In this document: in pieces, positions 26,622-33,236 of the stretch
Layout of the letters: every line of letters begins with the position of its first letter
How positions within the stretch are numbered: position 1 is the stretch's first letter
From: Chitinophaga agrisoli
GTDB lineage: Bacteria > Bacteroidota > Bacteroidia > Chitinophagales > Chitinophagaceae
NCBI RefSeq assembly: GCF_008386695.1
Contig: NZ_VUOC01000001.1
Span: 346,347-410,346 of the forward strand
Direction of reading: 5' to 3'
Length of the DNA stretch: 64,000 nt
Made by a program: the position numbers and the translations under genes
The notes under the pieces: generated by a model
The model's input: the letters and a program-made list of their open reading frames with translations, nothing else
Database searches by the model: none
What the model was told of the DNA's origin: nothing

Positions 26622-28070
26622 TTATGGTTTAGCCCACCAAACTTTGGTAGCTACCGGCACCAGTCCGGGGAAGTTAGCATTCTGCGTTACTTCTGTATTA
26701 GGATACAGTAAGCGAGCAGGCATGGTAGTACCACCTAAAGAAGACACTTTAGAGGGAACGAAGAAATCCGGGAACCCTGTACGACGCCATTCTGACCATG
26801 CTTCAAAGCCCTGGTTACCACACATGGCATAGTATTTCTGTGTGATGATAGCTTTGATCTGATCTGCCGGAGTACCTGGGAATGCTGCCACCTGGGTGGT
26901 GATATATGTACCGGGCTCTATCGCGTATGAGGTAAAGCTGGCGGTAATACCCTGCTGATACAGCGCCTTAGCATCGCCTGTACGCCAGCCACGGGCTACT
27001 GCTTCTGACTGCAGGAAATAACTTTCTGCAGCGGAGATCAGTTTCACGGGCGCTAATGCAGACTGGTCATTTTTAGGATCTGCGCCCACTATGATGGTAG
27101 GAGCGGAGAATCTTGTTCCAGCGGGCACGTTGTTATAATTACCCTGCGCAATACCGGCTACGGTGTTGGCGCCACCAGTAGTGTCTACAGTGTAGAATAC
27201 TTTCACGCGCGGGTCATTCAGCGCGTTCATGGCATTTACAGCAGTAGCGCTGGCGGCCAGGTTAACCGTTCTGCCAAGTGACAGGATCTCTGCGAACAGC
27301 GGGTTTTGGTTACCACCTGTAGTAGAATACGTAATCTTTGCATCTGCCTGCAGCAATGGAGCATTTTGCAACGTGGCAACGCTATCAGCCATAGCAGCGC
27401 CAGCTACGTTAGACAAACGCATAAATGCACGCAGCTTTAAGGTGTTGGCAAACTGTTGCCACAGGGCCATTTTACCGCCAAATACGATGTCATCTTCATG
27501 CGGCGTTGCCTCTGTGCCTACATCAATCAGGCTCAGGCCTTTGTTGAGGTAGGTGAATATGCTATCGTACACTATTTTCTGCGCGTCATAGTGAGGATTG
27601 GTAATGTCTGTATTATTAGCCTCTTTTACCGGTACATCGCCAAAGGCATCTGTAATCATCTGATAGGTGTAACCTTTCATGATGTATGCAACAGCTGCGT
27701 ATTGCCTGTACTGCGGTGCACCTTCTGATTTACGGATAACTACCTGCAGATCCTGCAGTGCATTCGTATACAGGGCACGCCAGGGCCTGTCAAAGCTGGA
27801 TGCGTTAATTGAGTATTGATCTATGGACCTATACTGGGAAGCGCCTGGAGACTGTGTCCAGTACTGTCCCCAGATGCTGCCATAGATCTGGAACTGATTA
27901 CCTAATACAAACCCGGTGGCGGCCTGGGCAGACGGCAGCAACAGCGTCACGTCCGCATCAGAGGGGGCGTTAGGGTTATCGTTTATATCCAGGAATTTTT
28001 TACATCCTGTAATACTAACCGCACCAAGGGCCAGGGCCAGTGCTGCTATTTTTATTTTGGATCTTTTCAT
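26622..28070 (-). CDS. SusD/RagB-family outer-membrane lipoprotein, cluster 3
   Basis: This 482-aa lipoprotein (lipobox about SITGC, Cys23, then KKFLDINDNPNAPSDADV) is of the SusD-like type 2 family. TDAFGDVPVKEANN and the C-terminal FEAWSEWRRTGFPDF motif are visible. It is the last gene of its operon, 25 bp after susC. Unlike clusters 1 and 2 there is no third lipoprotein gene before the terminator. Confidence 0.95.
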   Translation of the reverse strand: MKRSKIKIAALALALGAVSITGCKKFLDINDNPNAPSDADVTLLLPSAQAATGFVLGNQFQIYGSIWGQYWTQSPGASQYRSIDQYSINASSFDRPWRALYTNALQDLQVVIRKSEGAPQYRQYAAVAYIMKGYTYQMITDAFGDVPVKEANNTDITNPHYDAQKIVYDSIFTYLNKGLSLIDVGTEATPHEDDIVFGGKMALWQQFANTLKLRAFMRLSNVAGAAMADSVATLQNAPLLQADAKITYSTTGGNQNPLFAEILSLGRTVNLAASATAVNAMNALNDPRVKVFYTVDTTGGANTVAGIAQGNYNNVPAGTRFSAPTIIVGADPKNDQSALAPVKLISAAESYFLQSEAVARGWRTGDAKALYQQGITASFTSYAIEPGTYITTQVAAFPGTPADQIKAIITQKYYAMCGNQGFEAWSEWRRTGFPDFFVPSKVSSLGGTTMPARLLYPNTEVTQNANFPGLVPVATKVWWAKP

Positions 28071-28095
28071 GATTGTCTGTCTTTTTTAAGCAACA

Positions 28096-31000
28096 TTAAA
28101 AACTAGCCCTAACGTTTACGCCAAAGTTCCGCAGAGACGGCTGGGCAGTAAAGTCAAAACCTTGCAGGTTACCGGCGCCAGCGGAGTTGATCTCCGGATC
28201 AGCAAAACCGTTCTCTTTGGGAGTCCAGATGAACAGGTTGTTACCAAAAACACCAACGGACAGATCACCAAACGGCGTTCTGTTTAGCAGGCTCTTAGGC
28301 AGGCGGTAGGTAAGGCTGGCCTGACGGAGCTTAACATAAGATGCGTCAATTACATTCTGACCAGAAGGGATCACCTCTGTATAATAGAAGTAAGGATCAT
28401 ACTTTACATCTGTGTTAGGTACCAGTTTGCCGGTGCCATCGTCATATACGGAGTTGGCCCATACACGGGGATCGCGGCCGCCGACAGCAGTTGTTGCAGC
28501 GGTACCGTTGAACTCAGTGATGTCTTTGGTCCTGGAGAAGAATTTACCACCCTGTTTGGTATCAAATAATACGTTCAGGGAGAATCCTTTGTAGGTAATG
28601 TTGGTACCCCAGGATGCCTGGTATTTAGGATTATAAGAACCCAGGTAAACGCTACCAGGCGTTAACAGGGGAGCGCCGTTGTTCTTGCTTACGATCACAT
28701 GGCCCTGGTCATCACGCTGCAGGTCCTGTGCGTAGAAGGTACCATAAGGCCGGCCTTCTGCCGCTACGATAGCCATACCGCTCAAACCACCCAGAGATAC
28801 CTGGGATACGCCTTCGATGTTCAGGTCCAGCACCTTATTGGTGTTTTTAGTATAGGTACCGTACAGTTCTACTGTAAGGCCATAGGTGGTGCGGATAGGC
28901 GTGCCACGCAGCCCCAGCTCTATACCTTTATTTTCCACAGCGCCGGCGTTGATCACTTTACTTCTGAAACCAGTTACTTCAGAAATAGGAATGCTCAGGA
29001 TCTGGTCTTTGGATTTATTGCGGTAGTAGGAGAAGTCTACTGAAATACGGTTATCCAGGAAATTCAACTCTGTACCTACTTCATAAGCGGTGGTGATCTC
29101 AGGTTTCAGGTTCGGATTACCGATCCTGCTATCCTGCGTTAAACCAGGAACGCCGTTGAAGGGGAAGGTAGTGCTACCAAAACCGCTGGTGATATCTGTT
29201 TTTACAAAGTAAGTGTTCAGCAGGTAAGGATTGGCATCGTTACCTACCTGTGCCCAGCTGGCGCGTAATTTACCATAGTTCAGGATCCTGGAGAAGCTGG
29301 TACCATTGAGGAGCTCAGTGAACACCCATGAACCGCTTACGCTGGGATAGAAGAAGGAACGGTTGTTTACAGGTAAGGTAGAGGACCAGTCGTTACGGGC
29401 GGTAGCGTCCAGGAACAGCATGTTCCGGTAAGCCAGGCTTAACTGACCATACAGACCTATCAGGCGACGGCTGGTATATTCATCAAAAGTATATACGGGA
29501 CCGTTACTGTTATCGAGGTTGTACCATCCGGGTACTACCAGACCGGCAGACCTGTTGGTGCTAACTTCTGAAGTAGTGAAAGTACGTTGGCGGATGTTGT
29601 TACCTACCATTAAGGAAGCAGAGAAGTCTTTGCTGAAATCCTTTTTAGCGGTGATCATCAAATCATGAGTGATCTCGCTCAGGTTATAGTTATCTTCTTC
29701 ATACTGACCAACTTCAGAGTGGGTTTGCAGATCGCCGCCGCTATTGTAATAAGCTTCGTCGATCGGGAGCAGGTTGTATTTGGGATACTTGAGCCTTCTG
29801 CGGTCAGCGTAAACGTCCGCACCCAGCCTTTCAGTGATATTCAGCCAGGGCAGTGGTTTATAACCTATTGTGAAGTTACCGAACACGCGGTCCACATCGT
29901 TTTCGTTACGATAGTTCTGCAGCAGGTAGTAAGGGCTGGCGGTATAAGCGCCGTAGTAGCCGTATACTTCCTGTCCGGCAGCGTTACGGATGCCGCCATA
30001 GCTATTGTAAGGATTGTTCAGGTCACCGATCTTATCAACAGGGATATCGCGGGGGGTCTGTATTACGTTGTCAAATACGGAACCAGGACCCTGGCCACCC
30101 TGTATCATGTTGCTCTTGATCTTGTTATAGTTAATGGACACGCTGGTGTAGAACTTGTTGCTCAGGTCTGCGCTACCATTAAAACGAACGCCATAACGAT
30201 TGTATTTATCGCTATTGCCGGGCATTACCCCATCAGAGTTCAGGCTGCTTAGCGCCAGGTAATAAGCGGTTTTTTCCCCGCCACCGGATAAGGCCACGTT
30301 GTTATCGATGGCTTTACCCAGGTCAAAGAAGTTCTTTACGTTATCCTTCTGGGCTACGTAAGGTTTCTCCTGGCGAACGCCGTTGATCTCCTGTCCCCAG
30401 GGTTTGGTCTGACCGTCGAATTTGGGGCCCCAGCTAAAGTTCTCCCTAAAGTCAGGCTGCATGCCACCACCCTGACCGTAGTCATTCTGGTAATCAGGCA
30501 GTTTCAGCACGTTGGAGAAAGTACCGGTAGTGCTAACGGTCACCTCATTTTTCTTAGCGCCTTTTTTACCTGATTTGGTGGTGATGATGATAGCGCCGTT
30601 GGAAGCACGGGAACCATAGAGTGCCGCTGCGGCAGGGCCTTTCAATATGGACATAGAGGCGATATCATCCGGGTTGATATCGTTACCGCGGTTACCGAAG
30701 TCCACAGAAGAGCGGGCATCTGTACCACCGGTACGGCTATCGTTATTACCAGTGATGCTGGTGTTATCTACGGGCACACCGTCTATCACCAATAAAGCCT
30801 GGTTATTACCGGAGATGGAGGAACCACCTCTTAATACGATCCTGGAGGAGCTACCAGGCGCGTTAGCGGTGGAAGTGATGTTTACGCCGGCTACTTTACC
30901 AGATAATGCATTGAGGGCGCTGGTGCTGTGCGCCTGGCCGATCTCTTCTGCATTTACGGTGGGGGCAGCGTATCCCAATGAGCGCTTATCCCTGCGGATA

Positions 31001-31329
31001 GCGTTGGCGGTTACTACTGTTTCTGTGAGGCTGGTAACATCTTGTTGCAGTACTATATCGATGTTATTGGAGCCTTTAACAGCCATTTGCTGTTCTTTCA
31101 TACCTACAGATCTGAAAACCAGGGTAGCTCCTTCCGGTACCTGGATAGAGTAGCTACCATCGGGACTGGTAGTTACCCCTGTAGTGGTGCCTTTCACAAT
31201 TACGGCAGCACCTATTACCGGTTGGCCATCGTCTGCCGAAGTTACTTTTCCCTTAATGGTCCGGCTTTGTGCGAAAGCCTGCCCAACCAGGAACAATACA
31301 GACAGCAGAAGAAATAGACTTTTCCTCAT
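28096..31329 (-). CDS. SusC/RagA-family TonB-linked outer-membrane transporter, cluster 3
   Basis: This 1077-aa protein has a signal peptide (ending AFAQ at about 21), a regulatory-like domain (TIKGKVTSADDGQPVIGAAV) and a plug with LRGGSSISGNNQALLVIDG and LKGPAAAALYGSRASNG. The barrel ends GVNVRASF. There is no STN domain. It is the most divergent of the three SusC proteins, and the coding-strand leader is the 52-bp repeat array described separately. The nearest upstream gene on the same strand is the transposase-derived protein at 32275-32985, the only candidate DNA-binding regulator adjacent to any of the three clusters. Confidence 0.96.
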   Translation of the reverse strand: MRKSLFLLLSVLFLVGQAFAQSRTIKGKVTSADDGQPVIGAAVIVKGTTTGVTTSPDGSYSIQVPEGATLVFRSVGMKEQQMAVKGSNNIDIVLQQDVTSLTETVVTANAIRRDKRSLGYAAPTVNAEEIGQAHSTSALNALSGKVAGVNITSTANAPGSSSRIVLRGGSSISGNNQALLVIDGVPVDNTSITGNNDSRTGGTDARSSVDFGNRGNDINPDDIASMSILKGPAAAALYGSRASNGAIIITTKSGKKGAKKNEVTVSTTGTFSNVLKLPDYQNDYGQGGGMQPDFRENFSWGPKFDGQTKPWGQEINGVRQEKPYVAQKDNVKNFFDLGKAIDNNVALSGGGEKTAYYLALSSLNSDGVMPGNSDKYNRYGVRFNGSADLSNKFYTSVSINYNKIKSNMIQGGQGPGSVFDNVIQTPRDIPVDKIGDLNNPYNSYGGIRNAAGQEVYGYYGAYTASPYYLLQNYRNENDVDRVFGNFTIGYKPLPWLNITERLGADVYADRRRLKYPKYNLLPIDEAYYNSGGDLQTHSEVGQYEEDNYNLSEITHDLMITAKKDFSKDFSASLMVGNNIRQRTFTTSEVSTNRSAGLVVPGWYNLDNSNGPVYTFDEYTSRRLIGLYGQLSLAYRNMLFLDATARNDWSSTLPVNNRSFFYPSVSGSWVFTELLNGTSFSRILNYGKLRASWAQVGNDANPYLLNTYFVKTDITSGFGSTTFPFNGVPGLTQDSRIGNPNLKPEITTAYEVGTELNFLDNRISVDFSYYRNKSKDQILSIPISEVTGFRSKVINAGAVENKGIELGLRGTPIRTTYGLTVELYGTYTKNTNKVLDLNIEGVSQVSLGGLSGMAIVAAEGRPYGTFYAQDLQRDDQGHVIVSKNNGAPLLTPGSVYLGSYNPKYQASWGTNITYKGFSLNVLFDTKQGGKFFSRTKDITEFNGTAATTAVGGRDPRVWANSVYDDGTGKLVPNTDVKYDPYFYYTEVIPSGQNVIDASYVKLRQASLTYRLPKSLLNRTPFGDLSVGVFGNNLFIWTPKENGFADPEINSAGAGNLQGFDFTAQPSLRNFGVNVRASF

Positions 31330-31349
31330 AAGCTTTGTTTAGTTTGTTG

Positions 31350-31712
31350 ATTGACTGATTGATTGATTATACTGATTGATTGACTATAAACTAACTGATT
31401 GACTAATATATTGACCGATTAACTACATTGACTAACCATACTAATGATCCATTAATAGCACAAGTTGATTAATCCATTGGATCAACCTTACTGATTGATT
31501 GATAATTTGTATTGATCGTTGTCAAATGCCAGATAATCGTACTGATCGATTGATTTACGTTAGATTAACCTTATTTACCGAATAAAATCCGTGCTGATTG
31601 ATTACCTATTTAGATTAACCTTACTGATTGATTGATTAATTGTACTGATCGATTACCTACGTTAGATTAACCATGCTGATTGATTGATTACCTCTGTACT
31701 GATTGATAAAAA
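31350..31712. repeat. CTGATTGATTGAT-rich repeat array with three ~52-bp units in the susC cluster 3 leader
   Basis: About ten CTGATYGATT words lie between 31355 and 31707. From 31539 the array is organised in units starting GTACTGATCGATT or similar at 31539, 31591, 31642 and 31696 (lengths 52, 51 and 54, the last partial). Each full unit also contains TTAGATTAACC (31560-31570, 31610-31620, 31662-31672). On the coding (minus) strand of susC the words read AATCAATCAG, almost free of G. The part from 31350 to 31500 is a more degenerate continuation. It is not a CRISPR: there are no constant repeats with unique spacers. Confidence 0.85.
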
Positions 31713-31906
31713 ATAAAGCACTAATTACCCCAGACCCCTACTATGGCGTCTTTAACAAATCTTCCTTCCTTAACAGTATTTTGGTTGCTTACTTGGGAGA
31801 CGTACTTAGCGCTGCGATTAAATAGATTTCGATTCTGGCAAAGCGAGTATATCCTGTTATTAAGCAAAGTTTCCTGTTTCCGTGTTTTAATACTTTTTTA
31901 ACATTT

Positions 31907-31914
31907 CAAAGGTA
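31907..31914 (-). promoter_or_regulatory. Putative -7 box upstream of susCD cluster 3
   Basis: CAAAGGTA reads TACCTTTG on the minus strand, a match to TAnnTTTG. TTTC on the minus strand (31936-31939) lies 21 bp upstream as a weak -33. If used, the transcript would carry a leader of about 570 nt containing the whole repeat array. Confidence 0.4.
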
Positions 31915-32050
31915 AGCCGATTAAGAAAACGATTTGAAAATATAGCACAATAATAACACGGAAACGCGGATGTTTTAACAGTGTTTTAACGTATAGTTAA
32001 ATTTTACAATCGATAATGGTTGATAGCTAGTGTATTATCATTAAATCTTT

Positions 32051-32083
32051 ACTAGATAAATATGATAAACATTTTTATCTAGT
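32051..32083. repeat. 10-bp inverted repeat
   Basis: ACTAGATAAA (32051-32060) and TTTATCTAGT (32074-32083) are perfect inverse complements with a 13-bp AT-rich centre. It lies between the transposase-derived gene and the susC promoter and could be a regulator site or a weak hairpin. Confidence 0.55.
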
Positions 32084-32089
32084 ACTATA

Positions 32090-32117
32090 AAAAGTAAGCA
32101 AGCGGTAGGAATACCGC
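32090..32117 (-). terminator. Probable terminator of the transposase-derived gene
   Basis: GCGGTA (32102-32107) and TACCGC (32112-32117) form a short GC-rich hairpin with a GGAA loop. On the minus strand it is followed by TTGCTTACTTTTTATAG. It lies about 160 bp after the stop of the 236-aa gene. Confidence 0.5.
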
Positions 32118-32274
32118 CTGCGCTCATCAACCAAAATCTAAATCTAGATAATCCAGATTTATTGCAAAATTTTGAAATGTGTTCGCTGGCGAATGTCTGC
32201 TCCTGAGCCACTATCCCGTGTAATTAACCGGGTATGTGTAGCGCACATGACCTTTTCTTAATGTTTAAACCTAG

Positions 32275-32985
32275 TCAGGAGAGGTTGAGTGTATGCGTCT
32301 TCAGCAGGTTTAGCAACACTTCGTACAGGTCCTCATTCCGGTGATTGTACCGGAACTCGCACTCCTTCAGATGAAGGTAGACTGTACTGCGGTTTAACCC
32401 TTTGAATTTAGCAAGGCGATGTTTGGTGAGTCCCCAGAAGGCGTCTATGTCCTCCGCAGCTGTCCCGTTGCTGTTTTCCCCAATGCTGTTGTGTTCCAGG
32501 CGGTATAAGCGGTAATGTCCCAGGTCCACCACATTGCTGAAATGACGTAACCGTTCTGCTGTCCCCAAGGTTTCCAGCACGGAACGGCCTCTTACGATGG
32601 CATGTATCATAGCCCGGCTCACGTCCGGGAGGATCTCCGTATGCAACCGCTCTGAGTGCCGGTAAATGCCAAATACGATAGGTTTGATAGCACGGCTTAC
32701 CTCGGTTTTAACGGACAGGGCGGTATCATGGCCGTTACGATGCTCGTAATGGTCATGACGTTCCTGGCTGTTACCGGGTTTCACCATGCTCTCTGCGGGC
32801 TGTTGCTGCTCGCAATACCTGGCTATTTGCTGACGGATTTTCTTCAGGTAACTGTTCACAGTTACCCGGCTGACCCCACTAATACTGGCTATCTGAGTAG
32901 CCGTGAGGTCTTCAGAGAAGAGCTTAAGGATCTCCTTAAATTTTCGCTCAGACAAGTGAGCGCCCTTTAAGTACCTGTTTTTCAT
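32275..32985 (-). CDS. Transposase-derived protein (IS1595/ISXO2-like) with degraded catalytic site; candidate regulator
   Basis: This 236-aa uninterrupted frame starts MKNRYLKGAHLSERKF and has a helix-turn-helix at about 28-55 (TATQIASISGVSRVTVNSYL). A KPIVFGIYRHSERLHTEI strand pair lies at about 101-118. The C-terminal block DAFWGLTKHRLAKFKGL...YLHLKECEFRYNHR (about 181-216) is characteristic of IS1595-family DDE transposases. From my knowledge of the family, the first catalytic Asp (before YFG) is missing from the altered 60-90 segment, the second (TDG) aligns with A143 in GTAERL, and the Glu before SFW is D181. The DNA-binding and fold parts seem kept while catalysis is lost. No terminal inverted repeats or target duplication were seen. 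Confidence 0.75.
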   Translation of the reverse strand: MKNRYLKGAHLSERKFKEILKLFSEDLTATQIASISGVSRVTVNSYLKKIRQQIARYCEQQQPAESMVKPGNSQERHDHYEHRNGHDTALSVKTEVSRAIKPIVFGIYRHSERLHTEILPDVSRAMIHAIVRGRSVLETLGTAERLRHFSNVVDLGHYRLYRLEHNSIGENSNGTAAEDIDAFWGLTKHRLAKFKGLNRSTVYLHLKECEFRYNHRNEDLYEVLLNLLKTHTLNLS

Positions 32986-33126
32986 TGAACAAGAAGGTTA
33001 GAATGGCATGTTAAACCTCCTACTTTTTAATGGGTATATAGTGCGCTTTTATACAAACGGCTAAATGGGGGTGATGAATGTTGGTTACTAGATTATTTTA
33101 TGCACGGAACTTGTCCAGATCGGCTA

Positions 33127-33144
33127 ATTTTAGCATGCTAAAAT
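33127..33144. repeat. 18-bp perfect palindrome
   Basis: ATTTTAGCATGCTAAAAT equals its own reverse complement. It lies between the RND gene terminator and the transposase-derived gene's upstream region and may be a dimeric protein site. Confidence 0.6.
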
Positions 33145-33155
33145 CCCTAAAAAGC

Positions 33156-33187
33156 GAACGTCCCGGAGGCTGAATTCCGGGACGTTC
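33156..33187 (-). terminator. Terminator of the RND exporter gene
   Basis: GAACGTCCCGGA (33156-33167) and TCCGGGACGTTC (33176-33187) form a perfect 12-bp stem, followed on the minus strand by GCTTTTTAG. Its stem core matches the hairpin at 46128-46157. Confidence 0.8.
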
Positions 33188-33236
33188 ACGTTTTAGCAGG
33201 CAATGAGTGTTTAGCACCGCTAAATAAGTTTACATA

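Noticed and set aside
31350-31712. Possible CRISPR array
   Set aside because: The repeats are degenerate, of unequal length and without unique spacers, and no cas gene is nearby.
32275-32985. Complete insertion sequence
   Set aside because: No terminal inverted repeats or target-site duplications were found around the frame, and the catalytic residues appear lost.
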